Shown here piece by piece: positions 48,205 to 57,684 of a stretch of 64,000 nt of DNA; the stretch's first letter is position 1, and every line of letters begins with the position of its first letter. The position numbers were made by a program, and so were the translations under genes. The DNA is taken from NCBI RefSeq assembly GCF_012396015.1, contig NZ_JAAXOQ010000018.1, positions 1 to 64,000 on the forward strand, read 5' to 3'. Below the pieces are notes generated by a model. It was not told where the DNA came from, ran no database searches, and worked only from the letters and a program-made list of their open reading frames with translations. The stretch is from Tsukamurella spumae (lineage in GTDB: Bacteria; Actinomycetota; Actinomycetes; Mycobacteriales; Mycobacteriaceae).

Positions 48205-49976
48205 TACGAGAGGCCTCCTGCCTGGAACGCCGGGATGCGCGAGAGAATCCGCGCGACATACGGCTGGGTCTGGATCGAGTAGTCGCCGCCGCTCGGCATC
48301 CCGCCGGCGTTGAGCACGGCCGCCTCGCCGGCGTTGTACCCGGCGAGGTAAAGCCCCTGGGCGCCGCCGACTCCGGGGCGGACCTTCCCGGATGCGATTG
48401 CGCCGTCGATGATTTTGGCGATGGTGCACATGTAGTCGCCCTGGCTCATCACGGCGTCGCCGATCGAGTTGATGTCGATCTTCCCGTCGCCGTCCCAGTC
48501 CTTGCCGTACCGTTTCCACGTCTCGGGCATGAACTGCGCCGGGCCGCCGGCCCCGGTCACCGAGACGGGGGCGTTCTCGCCCCAGCGGAAGCCGTTCTCC
48601 TGCTCGAGCTGTGCGGCGATCAGGGAGCTCTTGATCTGCGGGCACATCGTGCCGGCCTTGCGGATCCACGGATCGAACGCGGGCGGGACCTTGCCCGGTC
48701 CCAGGTTGTCGGCTCCGCCGCCGCCGGGGTAGTTGCCGCCGCTGCCGTCTCCGCACTGCTGCGACGGTGCGCCGCCCGGGCCCGCGACGGCGCCGGGGGC
48801 GACGTCGCCGCCGAGGACGCGATCGGGCGCGGTCCAGTGGACGTGATCGCGGTGATCGGCGAGCGTACCGGGGTCGAAGCCGTAGGGCTTGCCCATGGAG
48901 ATGTTGCGGTTGAACGGGGGTACGCCCCAGATCAGCTCGCGGGAGTCGGGGAAGTTGGTGGCGATCCACTCCGCGACCGCGGGCAGGCGGGACAGGTCAC
49001 CGCCGATGTCGATCGCGAGGCCGCGGTTGTGGTTGTCCGGCCGGCCGAGGACCTGCGTGGTCCGGGTCGCCGAGACCAGGGTGACCTCGGGGAAGGCTGT
49101 GCGGACCAGGTCCCACGAGCGCTGCTGCCCGGCGGTGGTGATGCCCTCACCCGAGATGTTGCCGAAGGAGACGTAGCCGCCCACGCGGCCGCCGGTGCTG
49201 TCCTTCTGGCCCGCGGTGGTGTTCTTCGAGAATTCACCCGGTACACCGGCCTGCTGTGCAACGGGCGCGGGCGCGGGTGTGGTCGGGGGAGCGCGCGGCG
49301 CCGACGGCGTCTGGCCCGCCTGGTCGGCCACCGGCGAAGGCGTCGGCGCGGCCGCGGCAGGGAGCCCGCCCGGCTCCCCGGCCCGCGCGAGCCACGGCGC
49401 CGGATCGACAGCGTTGCCGCCGGTGCCGACATAGCCGCCGGGGTGGATCTCGAAGTGCAGGTGCGGGCCGGTGGACTGGCCGTTGTTGCCCTCCTTGGCG
49501 ATGAGCTGGCCGGCCTTGACCGTCTGGCCGACCTTCACCAGCACCCCTTCGGGGAACATGTGGCCGTACAGGCTGGAGACCTTCTTGCCGCCGAGGTTGT
49601 GCTCGACGATGATCCACTGGCCGAAGCCGTTCGCTGCGCCGGCATGGGTAACGACACCGTCGGCGAAGGCGTAGATCGGCGTGCCCAGCTCGCCAGCGAG
49701 GTCCTGGCCGTTGTGCTGGCCACCTTCTCGCGGCCCGAAGCCACTGGTCAGCGTGTACGTGCCCTGCTTCATGGGCTTGACGGTGCCCTCCGATGAAGGG
49801 ACAGCCGGGGTGCCGGCACCGTCGGCCGCGGCACCCGGTGCGGTGCCGATCGGCAGGCAATCGTCGTCGCTGGCTCCGATGATCGCGACGAAGCCCACCA
49901 GGATCACGAGCAAGAGCACGACCGCGGCCGAGATGAGGGTCATGACGGCCTTGCTGCCGCCACCGTTGCTATCCAT
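48204..49976 (-). CDS. Three-domain peptidoglycan hydrolase (M23 + M15-like + SLT), VirB1-like
   Basis: 590 residues with an N-terminal membrane anchor (11-34). Domain 1 (about 72-195) is a LytM/M23 endopeptidase: H88-N-G-Q-D92, YGH139 and H172-L-H174. Domain 2 (about 290-382) has NHNRGLAIDIG (H316, D323) and HRDHVH (H378, H380), the zinc pattern of M15/ARB_07466-like peptidases. Domain 3 (about 445-540) is a lytic transglycosylase with catalytic E460 in LEQENGF and GGPAQFMPETW. All three active sites look intact. It would open the wall for the transfer channel. The ATG overlaps the leader motif. Confidence 0.85.
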   Translation of the reverse strand: MDSNGGGSKAVMTLISAAVVLLLVILVGFVAIIGASDDDCLPIGTAPGAAADGAGTPAVPSSEGTVKPMKQGTYTLTSGFGPREGGQHNGQDLAGELGTPIYAFADGVVTHAGAANGFGQWIIVEHNLGGKKVSSLYGHMFPEGVLVKVGQTVKAGQLIAKEGNNGQSTGPHLHFEIHPGGYVGTGGNAVDPAPWLARAGEPGGLPAAAAPTPSPVADQAGQTPSAPRAPPTTPAPAPVAQQAGVPGEFSKNTTAGQKDSTGGRVGGYVSFGNISGEGITTAGQQRSWDLVRTAFPEVTLVSATRTTQVLGRPDNHNRGLAIDIGGDLSRLPAVAEWIATNFPDSRELIWGVPPFNRNISMGKPYGFDPGTLADHRDHVHWTAPDRVLGGDVAPGAVAGPGGAPSQQCGDGSGGNYPGGGGADNLGPGKVPPAFDPWIRKAGTMCPQIKSSLIAAQLEQENGFRWGENAPVSVTGAGGPAQFMPETWKRYGKDWDGDGKIDINSIGDAVMSQGDYMCTIAKIIDGAIASGKVRPGVGGAQGLYLAGYNAGEAAVLNAGGMPSGGDYSIQTQPYVARILSRIPAFQAGGLS

Positions 49977-49985
49977 GCGCTGTCC
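49977..49985 (-). promoter_or_regulatory. Start-associated leader motif touching the ATG
   Basis: CTCAACCGAGGACAGCGC runs directly into ATG at 49976, so the last A of the motif is the first base of the start codon. Confidence 0.7.
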
Positions 49986-50087
49986 TCGGTTGAGGGTGGT
50001 GCGACGTCCGGGTGAGTCCTCGGATGTGGTCTGGGATGCCGCCCAGGCCAGACGAACTCGGTGGTCGCCGCGGTGTCAGATCAGGTG

Positions 50088-50375
50088 TTAGAAGTTGACC
50101 TCCTGTTGTGTCACGGCTTGAGTAAACGCCTTCGCCGCCTCGAGGCGGGCCTGCAACTCGCGGACTGCCACGGATTCGGGATCGCGATCGACGCCGGCCT
50201 CGTCGCACCAGCGCACGACCGCGTTCGGCGAGAACGGGATGTGCTCCGCGGCGGCCTTCACCGCGGCCCATCGGCTCATGGCGGTCGTGTCGAGGAGCTG
50301 CTGGACGTGCGCGCAGGTGGCCGCGCGCAGTTCCGGGGTTGCGCGGTTGCCGGTGCTGCGCATGATCGGGCTCAC
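50088..50375 (-). CDS. Small HTH protein (95 aa)
   Basis: 95 residues from GTG overlapping the VirB4 stop; ATG at 50363 is an alternative. RWAAVKAAAEHIPFSPNAVVRWCDEAGV resembles the helix-turn-helix of IS3-type OrfA proteins and is followed by a helix (VAVRELQARLEAAKAFTQAV). Found within the transfer region, so perhaps a plasmid-specific DNA-binding protein rather than a transposase part. No second IS gene is near. Confidence 0.6.
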   Translation of the reverse strand: MSPIMRSTGNRATPELRAATCAHVQQLLDTTAMSRWAAVKAAAEHIPFSPNAVVRWCDEAGVDRDPESVAVRELQARLEAAKAFTQAVTQQEVNF

Positions 50376-52198
50376 TGGGCCGCCGCCATCTTCGTCTCGA
50401 ACCGCTTGCTGGTCGCGTGCATCTCCACCTCGGTCTCGCGCCGCACCACCGACGTCTGGATCGGAATGCCGGGCTGCTGGTCGGACTCGCTGGTCTTGAT
50501 CAGGAACTTGCCCATGCCGGGCGGCAGGCGCCGCTCGAACTTCGCCGCGGTGTTGTGGATCGGCGCGGCGGGGTCGTCGATCGGGTTGGTGCCCGAGGCC
50601 CACTCCGAGAGCTGACCGGCCTCCTTCCGGGTGAACTTCGTGACCGACTCCAGCCGGGAGACCTCGTCGGGCGGGATCGGCCCGTAGACCTTCGCGCGGG
50701 CGCGCTCGATGAAGCCGAGCGCCTTCGCACGCTCAGCCGTCGAGTCGAAGGCACCGAGGTCCTTGATGGTGTGCGTGATCATCGTGGTGGCCACGCCGAT
50801 GGTGCGCTGGACACGGGTCAGCTCGTCGACGCGGTCGACGACGCCGCCGCCCGTGGAGAGCACGCGGGCGAGCTCGTCCATGACCGCGTGGAAGTTCAGC
50901 TGCGGGCCGAGGTCGTGATCGGCGAGGGTGTTCGCCGCCTCGATCGAGGCGAAGCCCTCGGACCAGCACGCCAGGAGCGTGGCCGCGCGGAGCTTGCCGT
51001 TGCCCTCGGGCACGCGGGAGATGTCGATGCAGATCGGCCGCCCGGAGGTGATATCGAGCTGCTCGCTGGTCTGCGCGTTGAAGATCGACCCGAACGGACC
51101 GCGGATCACGGCGGTCAGGGTCTGGCGCAGGCGCAGAGTGAGCGCGAAGTAGTCATCGCGGGCACGCTGGCCCCACGGGTCCGTCGCGTCGCCGCTGTAC
51201 GCGCCGGATGCCTCGATCAGGTCGTCAGGACCCTCGCGGAAGACGTTGAGCAGGTCCTGGAGTAGAGGCGGATTCTCCGGCGTGAATCGCGGGTTCTTGG
51301 CGAGCACCCGCAGCCCCGCCGCGATCATCGTCTCCTCGTAGTCCTCGATCTTGCTGCCGCGCACCATCTCCAGCAGCGATGCGGTCACGAGCACCTGCCG
51401 GGCCTCCACAGCCAGCCGGACGCCGTCCTGGGCCTTCCTGGGCACCCTGTGCAGGATCTGACCCAGGGCGCCGACGCCGAGCGGGTTCATCGACTTCGCG
51501 CCCCAACCGAGGTCAATGATCTGGCCGCCCATGTGCTCGATCGCGGTGCGGTAGTCCGGCTTGATGTCGCCGAGGATCAGCGGGACGTCTCCGTGCGCGA
51601 CGTCGCCGATCACGATGCGCCGCTGGAGCGTGCTCTTGCCGTAGCCGTTGAGGGCCAGGACGAACGCCGACGGGGCGGTGAGCAGGCCTGCGGCGTACCA
51701 GGAGAGCGGATCGAATCCCGCGGGCTGGCCTGTCTCCAGGTGCGTGCCCAGCGGAGTGCCGATCATCGGCGCGTTCGCGCCGACGGCGAAGGGGAACAGG
51801 CCGGCGACCTGAGCGGTCGTGCCGCGCCACTCCGAGACGCGCTCGATCACCCGCATGTTGCCGCCGCCGCGCCCTTGGAAGCCGGTGGGGGTCTCGCGGA
51901 GCATCGGAACGTCGAAGCGCATCTCCGAGTTGGCCGCATCGAGGATGCGCTGGCGCAGCGCGTTGTCGCGGTTGAGCCGCACGCGGGCGTTGATCCGCCC
52001 CAGCGCGGTCCCGGTGCGGCTGAGCTCCTCAAGGATGTCGCGGTCGTAGTCGCTCAGCGGCGTCGCGGTCGGTTCGACCTTCGCCGACTTCTTCGCCGAC
52101 TCCTTGCCACGGACCGACAGTTCGCCGGCGTGCAGTCGAAGGATCTGCTCCTCGTCGGCGTCGCCCGGCCGCGAGTGCTTTCCCAGTGTCATCGTCAT
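50372..52198 (-). CDS. VirB4/TraC-type conjugation ATPase
   Basis: 608 residues. The N-terminal helical part (DYDRDILEELSRTGTALGRI) precedes the motor domain with Walker A FVLALNGYGKSTLQRR (near 185), GDIKPDYRTAIEHMGG, Walker B-like HAVMDELARVL (near 435) and an arginine-rich helix after it. Matches the actinobacterial VirB4-like ATPases that lie beside SCO6880-type genes. It energises assembly of the channel. The ATG overlaps the upstream stop by four bases. Confidence 0.8.
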   Translation of the reverse strand: MTMTLGKHSRPGDADEEQILRLHAGELSVRGKESAKKSAKVEPTATPLSDYDRDILEELSRTGTALGRINARVRLNRDNALRQRILDAANSEMRFDVPMLRETPTGFQGRGGGNMRVIERVSEWRGTTAQVAGLFPFAVGANAPMIGTPLGTHLETGQPAGFDPLSWYAAGLLTAPSAFVLALNGYGKSTLQRRIVIGDVAHGDVPLILGDIKPDYRTAIEHMGGQIIDLGWGAKSMNPLGVGALGQILHRVPRKAQDGVRLAVEARQVLVTASLLEMVRGSKIEDYEETMIAAGLRVLAKNPRFTPENPPLLQDLLNVFREGPDDLIEASGAYSGDATDPWGQRARDDYFALTLRLRQTLTAVIRGPFGSIFNAQTSEQLDITSGRPICIDISRVPEGNGKLRAATLLACWSEGFASIEAANTLADHDLGPQLNFHAVMDELARVLSTGGGVVDRVDELTRVQRTIGVATTMITHTIKDLGAFDSTAERAKALGFIERARAKVYGPIPPDEVSRLESVTKFTRKEAGQLSEWASGTNPIDDPAAPIHNTAAKFERRLPPGMGKFLIKTSESDQQPGIPIQTSVVRRETEVEMHATSKRFETKMAAAQ

Positions 52199-53115
52199 GC
52201 GGAGATCCCTTCTCGGTAGGTGCGGGTCGGGTGCTCGGCCACCGAGCCGTGCTCGGGAAGGACGATTCCGATCCCCAGGGAGTTCGCGAACACTTCGGCG
52301 TGCCGGTCGCACGCCCGCCTGGCCGCAACGCGCGCCTGAAGCGGCAGGTCCTGGCGCACCAGCCCACCGCCGGGTTCGACGCCGTTGTTCGTGATCGTGG
52401 TGCTCAGGAAGTACCGCTGGAGCAGGTTCTTCTCGCCCCCGACGGGGCGGTAGGTCGCGGCGACGCGGACGCGATCGCCGCCGGTGCGCGAGATCAGGTG
52501 CTCGAGGACCGGACGGGAAACCGTCTGCGGAGGCTGATGAATCCACGACGCGGACACCAGCCCGTCGTGCGAGTACCAGTCCCGGGCCTGCGTCGAGTCC
52601 ACGGGGCCGCACTTTCCCCACGAGCGGGGATCCTCTACCTGCTCACCGCTGTAGCAGTCGGTCACCCAGTCCGTGATCTGCTCACCCACGAGCGGCAGGG
52701 CATCGAGGCCCACTTCGGCGAGCGAGCTGAGCAACCACGGCAAGCGGACACCTACCTCGACGGCGTGCTCCGCCAGCTCCCGGTGCGCCTTCGTGGCCGC
52801 ACGGAACGTCACCGCCAGCCGGTTGGTGATCCGCTCTCCGGTCCGGTCCCACACCGAGGTCATCGCGGTCACGTCGGGAGCGTCCTCGACAAGGGCGATC
52901 TTCTCGCGCCACCGATCGCACCACACCGCCGCATCGGGCGCGATACCCGACTGTATGGGCCACACGTCGAGCACGACCGTGTGATCGGCAGTGGAGGGCA
53001 CCGATACCAGGGCGAACATGTGGCCGCCGGCACTGCGTGTATCGCGGTCCAGCTCAGCTGTGACAGACGTTCCCGGGAGCCGCAATTTGGTTCCGGTACC
53101 GCGCTTTCCGAACAT
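52195..53115 (-). CDS. SCO6880-type conjugation protein, short form
   Basis: 306 residues, no membrane helix. The C-terminus (RHAEVFANSLGIGIVLPEHGSVAEH) closely parallels that of the gene upstream (QAAAFAGSLGLGLNLPSHVSVSE), so the two are paralogues or split parts of one VirB4 N-terminal unit. The middle has SASWIHQPPQTVSRPVLEHLI. It lies between the long SCO6880-type gene and VirB4 with a four-base overlap. Confidence 0.65.
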   Translation of the reverse strand: MFGKRGTGTKLRLPGTSVTAELDRDTRSAGGHMFALVSVPSTADHTVVLDVWPIQSGIAPDAAVWCDRWREKIALVEDAPDVTAMTSVWDRTGERITNRLAVTFRAATKAHRELAEHAVEVGVRLPWLLSSLAEVGLDALPLVGEQITDWVTDCYSGEQVEDPRSWGKCGPVDSTQARDWYSHDGLVSASWIHQPPQTVSRPVLEHLISRTGGDRVRVAATYRPVGGEKNLLQRYFLSTTITNNGVEPGGGLVRQDLPLQARVAARRACDRHAEVFANSLGIGIVLPEHGSVAEHPTRTYREGISA

Positions 53116-53142
53116 GGTCCTTCTCCTTAACAGGCTGAGTGG

Positions 53143-54621
53143 TCAGGCGGCGAGGCGTTCGCTGACCGAGACGTGCGAGGGCAGGTTCAAGCCCAGCCCC
53201 AGCGACCCGGCAAATGCCGCGGCCTGCTGGTTCGTGGCGGGCTTCATCGTCATCCGCGACGCGATTCCGAGGTCGCCCAGCAGCGTCTCCGCCTTCGCGA
53301 GGTCCCCGTCGGTCGGGATGGTGACGGTGACGATGGTGCTGAACCGCGTGACCCCGGCGCCGAGTGCCTGCTCCTCGCGCGCCTTCTTGGTAGCGGCGAC
53401 CTTGAGCTTGGCAGCCTCCGGTGTGCGGCCCACGCGGCTGGTGACGGCCTTCTGCGCGTCGATGTAGTCCTGGTCGACGATCTTCGTGCTCTCGGCCGGC
53501 GTGTGCGGGCGGTAGACGATCGTCATCCGCTTGCGCGGCAGCTCCGCGCGCGCCTGGCCGAGATCGACGAGCACCCTCGAGTCGATCGCGCTCGCCGGTG
53601 CCTTGTCCATGACGTGGCTGATCGACTTGCCCGAGTCGTGCAGGTAGTAGCCCCGCTTGTCGGAAGCGGCCATCGGGCCGGCGTCAGACCAATCAAAGCC
53701 GAGCGGCTCATCGGTGAGCAGCGCCGTCTCAATGTCGAGCTCGTCGGCCGGGCTGTACGAGCGGCGGGCGATCGCCGTCACCTCACGCTTGCTCATCGGC
53801 CGGCACGGCAGGCCTGCATACTCGATCACATCGAGGATCCGCGGCAGGCGACGCGCGATCTCCTGTGACTGCTCCTGCGTATCGCGTCGGCGCATCCCCT
53901 GATCTGAGTCGAAGGTGATCGAGATCCAGCCTTCGTTCCGCACCTCTGCGCAGCGCACCTCGAATGCGGCCTGCCACAGAATCTCCCGGGCGATTGCGTT
54001 GGCCTTCGGATCGACCTGGCGCTCGTACTGGCTCGCCAGCCGCTGCGCGGACTCGGGCACCGAAGCCAGAACGGCCGTGATGGCCTCCACGTCGGGCGCC
54101 TGACCGATGGTCGTGGTGAGCTGGCCGAACGAGGCCACCCACGAATCGAACCGCCCCTGATCCACCCACTCCGAGCCCTGCGGGAAAACGCGGATCACCA
54201 CGGTGTAGAACCGGCCGACGCGGATCAACGCGAAGGTCTTGTTGTTGCTCGTCCTGTGCTCGGTCACCTTCGACCCCGCCATGATCCCCGGAAGGAGCGT
54301 CGAGGGGATCTTCGTGCCGGAACCGGAGCGGTATTCGTTCTCGCCGGCGCTCTTCTGCTTGCCCCGATCCTTCGTCGCGAGGATGATTTCCCACCAGCTC
54401 TTGCCGCCCGACGACACGACCAGCGGGACCAGGATCGCGCCCGAGATCAGGAACTGCAGCAGCCGCACCCAGCCCGGTAGGGAGGGCATGAACAGCGTGA
54501 GGTTGACGATGGCCACGCCCAGCGCCACATACGTTGCGGTCGACGTCGACCCGAACATTCCCGACGACCGCGGCTGCGTCCATCCGTAGTACAGCAGACG
54601 GGGTTCTCCTGACGTGGCCAT
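53143..54621 (-). CDS. SCO6880-family conjugation protein (VirB3/PrgI-like N-terminus)
   Basis: 492 residues. Two short membrane helices near the start (TATYVALGVAIVNLTLFMPS, LLQFLISGAILVPLVVSS) in a PrgI/VirB3-like setting are followed by a large cytosolic domain with WVDQGRFDSWVASFGQL, QVDPKANAIAREILWQ and SIGQARAELPRKRM-type segments, as in SCO6880-family proteins of actinobacterial type IV systems. It probably forms the inner-membrane base with VirB4. Confidence 0.75.
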   Translation of the reverse strand: MATSGEPRLLYYGWTQPRSSGMFGSTSTATYVALGVAIVNLTLFMPSLPGWVRLLQFLISGAILVPLVVSSGGKSWWEIILATKDRGKQKSAGENEYRSGSGTKIPSTLLPGIMAGSKVTEHRTSNNKTFALIRVGRFYTVVIRVFPQGSEWVDQGRFDSWVASFGQLTTTIGQAPDVEAITAVLASVPESAQRLASQYERQVDPKANAIAREILWQAAFEVRCAEVRNEGWISITFDSDQGMRRRDTQEQSQEIARRLPRILDVIEYAGLPCRPMSKREVTAIARRSYSPADELDIETALLTDEPLGFDWSDAGPMAASDKRGYYLHDSGKSISHVMDKAPASAIDSRVLVDLGQARAELPRKRMTIVYRPHTPAESTKIVDQDYIDAQKAVTSRVGRTPEAAKLKVAATKKAREEQALGAGVTRFSTIVTVTIPTDGDLAKAETLLGDLGIASRMTMKPATNQQAAAFAGSLGLGLNLPSHVSVSERLAA

Positions 54622-54655
54622 CAGCAGTCCTTCCTCTTCGTGATTGTCATCGGTC

Positions 54656-56155
54656 CTAGCCCTTCATCGCGTGTTCGCCGTGTCCGGAAGCAAGTTCCGG
54701 ACGTTCCAGCGACGGTGGCGGTTTCGTGGCGCCCTCACCGGCTGAGGTCTCGTTGCCGACCTGCTGGTTGATCTGCTCACCAGCGCCGCCACCGCTGCCG
54801 CCACCGCTGGGCGGGCTCGCTCCGTTGAGCGCTTCGTCCGGGCCGGCACCGCTGGAGGGATCGCCGCCCCCACCGGAGTCACCTCCGCCGCCGCCGGGCG
54901 GAGGTCCTCCGGGCGATGACGTCGGCCCCGGCTGCTCGCCGCCACCGTCATCCCCGCCACCGGAATTCATCGCGGCGGTCGCCCCCGGCGTCGCCGCGCG
55001 GGACGCGACCGGCGATGCGCCGGCCGTCGCGGCCGCCGACCCGCCGCCGGTGGCCACCATGCCCGCGACCTTCGCACCGGCCATCGCCGCGCCGACCGCC
55101 ATGCCCGCCGCCGCCATACCGCTACCGCCGCCGCCCATCGACGCCACCGCGGGAGCGACCAGCCGCATCAACGACGGCAGCACGAGCGCGACCATCGCCA
55201 GCAGGATCATGCCGAGGAGCTTCATCTGGAAGTCGTCCGACTTGTCGCCGGCCGCAGAAAAGGCGATCACGTAGACCAGCGCGCCGATCGGCTTGAACAG
55301 CAGGAACGCAATCGTCCACTGCTTGAGCTTGTCGTAGCTCTGCGACCCGGGGCCGGTGCCCGACCACGTCGCGGCGATCGGGACGAACGCGACCACCACG
55401 ATCAACATCACCTGACGGATGACCAGCAATACCAATTGCAGTAGGGCTCCGAGGAAGCCAAACAGAGTGATCAAGCCAATTCCGGCGATCATATTGCCTG
55501 CCAGCGGGCCGGAACTGATCACGGCCAGACCAAGGTTCTCGGCGACCTTCTGCGCGGACTCACCCTTGAGAACTGCGTCTTTCAGCACCCAGTTGGAGAA
55601 AGCATCACCAATCACCGACCCGGCCACAACGAAAGTAGCAAACAACGTGCTACCAAACACCGCCCGCACCAACGCCATCCAAGCCTGCTCGGACTCCTCC
55701 ACCAGCCCCTTGCGGGACATGGCCATGCGAATCCCGACCAGGACCAGCGACACCATCAGGCCGATGACCTGAAGCTGGAACGTGTACTCGCGCACCGTCG
55801 CAAGCACTCCCACCGATCCGCGTGGATCGAGCTTCGGGCTCGGCATCGCCATCCACCACGACAGCGCCAGCTCGATCATCTTCCCGTACGTCGCGACCAA
55901 CGAATTCACGATCTTCTCGAACGTGCCGCCTACCGCGTTGCCCGCGACACTGCCCGCAGCCTGTCCTAGTGTGCAGCCGATGTCGTACCAGCTGCACTTC
56001 TCCGGATCGGCGGAGGCAGAACCTGCGCCGAATGCGGTGAAGAGGCCGGCGAGGAAAAGTACAACCGCCGAACCGAGAACAGGCTTCTTGCGCTGAGCAA
56101 GGCGGGTACGGAGCGTGGGTGCGCTCGTGTTCGGCTTGAGCTGCGTTTCTACCAT
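54656..56155 (-). CDS. VirB6/TrbL-like channel protein
   Basis: 499 residues from the ATG that overlaps the upstream stop. A signal-like helix (PVLGSAVVLFLAGLFTAFGAG) is followed by CSWYDIGCTLGQAAGSVAGNAVGGTFEKIV and at least five further membrane helices, the usual VirB6/TrbL/PrgH-like arrangement with an amphipathic Gly-rich loop. The last 150 residues are Gly/Ser/Pro-rich and low complexity. Inner-membrane channel subunit. Confidence 0.8.
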   Translation of the reverse strand: MVETQLKPNTSAPTLRTRLAQRKKPVLGSAVVLFLAGLFTAFGAGSASADPEKCSWYDIGCTLGQAAGSVAGNAVGGTFEKIVNSLVATYGKMIELALSWWMAMPSPKLDPRGSVGVLATVREYTFQLQVIGLMVSLVLVGIRMAMSRKGLVEESEQAWMALVRAVFGSTLFATFVVAGSVIGDAFSNWVLKDAVLKGESAQKVAENLGLAVISSGPLAGNMIAGIGLITLFGFLGALLQLVLLVIRQVMLIVVVAFVPIAATWSGTGPGSQSYDKLKQWTIAFLLFKPIGALVYVIAFSAAGDKSDDFQMKLLGMILLAMVALVLPSLMRLVAPAVASMGGGGSGMAAAGMAVGAAMAGAKVAGMVATGGGSAAATAGASPVASRAATPGATAAMNSGGGDDGGGEQPGPTSSPGGPPPGGGGGDSGGGGDPSSGAGPDEALNGASPPSGGGSGGGAGEQINQQVGNETSAGEGATKPPPSLERPELASGHGEHAMKG

Positions 56156-57030
56156 TGTCGAGACCACCCCACGAATGTCGGCGTCGGCGTGAACGAATTC
56201 AGGAGCGGGAAGGGAACCTTCCACGTGCCGTCGCGCCAAACGACCTGGAAATCAGCGCGCATACCCTCGATTCCGTTCGGCTGCTGCGGAGCGAGCGAGA
56301 GCCCGAACGAGATCAGCGCATAGTCAGGACTGAACTCGCTGACCTTCACCGCGATGGGCACGCTCCCCAGAATCTGCGCACCCCGCAGGCTGAGGGGATT
56401 GTCGCTGGAGCCATTGAGGGTCCGGGCGCCCCGCATCTCGGCTTCGGCGGCATCAGACCCGTCGGAGATCATGGCCCTGTCGATCAGCTTCGCTCGGCGC
56501 GACGGATCGGTCTCAAACGGCAGGCGAACGTTGATCTGCCATGCGGCCATCACAGCCCCCTGCGGAGTCCTGGCGAAGCCGGTCGGGACGCCGTCGACGA
56601 GGCTGGTCGGCCCGTCGGAGGTGGAGAACGGGACGACGACGCCGTTGTAGATCGACTGCCACATCAGTCCCTTCGGCGAGCCCGTGAGCCACGCCGGATC
56701 CGACGCGGTGAACGCCGGCGAGCCGGTTTGCGGCAGCACCTGCCCGGACGGGTTCGCGGGAACCTGGACCGATCGGCCGGTCGCGTCGACGCGCGGCGTG
56801 CCGAACTTGTCCCGCCCGTCGCCGCTCGGCGAGGACGTCGGGCCGGCGGTGGGCGAGGGAGTCTGCGCGCCCTGCTGAGGCGCCTTGTCGTCGTCAGGGA
56901 TGAGGTAGACGAGGACCGCGCCCAGGAGGATCGCGACGATGAAGATGATCGAGGCGGGGAGGGTCCAGCTTCGACCGGACTTGCCGTTGGAATCGTCGAG
57001 TTGGGACGAGCTATCGGGTGATTCGAGCAT
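56149..57030 (-). CDS. VirB8-like membrane protein
   Basis: 293 residues. A soluble start, one membrane helix (LPASIIFIVAILLGAVLVYLI), a Pro/Thr/Ser linker and an exported domain (about 115-290) with an NTF2-like succession of helices then strands (GAVMAAWQINVRLPFETDPS, DYALISFGLSLAPQQPNG, FQVVWRDGTWKVPFPL). Matches conjugation proteins encoded beside VirB6 in actinobacteria. GAAAGGAAAG precedes the ATG. Confidence 0.7.
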   Translation of the reverse strand: MLESPDSSSQLDDSNGKSGRSWTLPASIIFIVAILLGAVLVYLIPDDDKAPQQGAQTPSPTAGPTSSPSGDGRDKFGTPRVDATGRSVQVPANPSGQVLPQTGSPAFTASDPAWLTGSPKGLMWQSIYNGVVVPFSTSDGPTSLVDGVPTGFARTPQGAVMAAWQINVRLPFETDPSRRAKLIDRAMISDGSDAAEAEMRGARTLNGSSDNPLSLRGAQILGSVPIAVKVSEFSPDYALISFGLSLAPQQPNGIEGMRADFQVVWRDGTWKVPFPLLNSFTPTPTFVGWSRQW

Positions 57031-57061
57031 GTTTCTTTCCTTTCCGTCGGCTGGCTGGGTG

Positions 57062-57682
57062 TCAGCGCAGCTGCACGGCATCATGCGGGATGGAGGGAAC
57101 CGATTGGATGCGCGGACGGCTATTCGCACCGGGCTCGGTCTGTTCCTCCGGCGCGGGCATCACCAGACCCCAGTCATCGGCAGCCGTCCAGGCGACCTGG
57201 AGGTGGTTGACGGTGGTGGAGCGGTCCGGGAGCGTGCAGTAGACGTCGACGAAGGCCTCGGCGGCGTCGTACGAGGTCACGCGGTAGGCGACGACCCTGG
57301 GCGCGGCCGCCGGATCGGCGGGCTCGACGCGGATCCGTGCCCGCTGAGCGATCCACCAGTCCTTGTTCCGGCCCGGCGCGATCAGGTCACGGGTGACGAC
57401 GGCCCATTCGGGCTGCCCGGTCTGAGAGCCAGCGTCGCCCGCGACGCCCGTGCGGACCGCCGCGTTGATCGCTGCGAGGGCCGCGCCGGTCTGGCTGTGC
57501 TCGTACCCGGTCGGGGCCGGCTCGGTGCGGTTCCGCGGCCCCTGGTCCGCCGAGGGCACCTCCATGCCCGACACGACCGACCAAGTCAAGCCGGTGGGCG
57601 CGGAGGCATCCTCGGACGGAGCGGGCGAGCACGCGGCCGCAGCGACGGTGACAACGACCAGGAGGAACAGACGACGGATCAT
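57062..57682 (-). CDS. Lipoprotein of the transfer region
   Basis: 206 residues with a lipobox (LFLLVVVTVAAAACSPAP, lipid-modified Cys at 19). The mature domain has WSVVSGMEVPSADQGPRN, helical AALAAINAAVRTG and a strand-rich end (RVVAYRVTSYDAAEAFVDVY), similar in order to the exported domain of the gene before it. Likely an outer-face component of the channel. Family not named. Confidence 0.7.
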   Translation of the reverse strand: MIRRLFLLVVVTVAAAACSPAPSEDASAPTGLTWSVVSGMEVPSADQGPRNRTEPAPTGYEHSQTGAALAAINAAVRTGVAGDAGSQTGQPEWAVVTRDLIAPGRNKDWWIAQRARIRVEPADPAAAPRVVAYRVTSYDAAEAFVDVYCTLPDRSTTVNHLQVAWTAADDWGLVMPAPEEQTEPGANSRPRIQSVPSIPHDAVQLR

Positions 57683-57684
57683 GG

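Noticed and set aside
50088-50375. Insertion sequence suggested by an OrfA-like helix-turn-helix
   Set aside because: No OrfB, no terminal repeats, and the gene overlaps virB4 by four bases like its neighbours.
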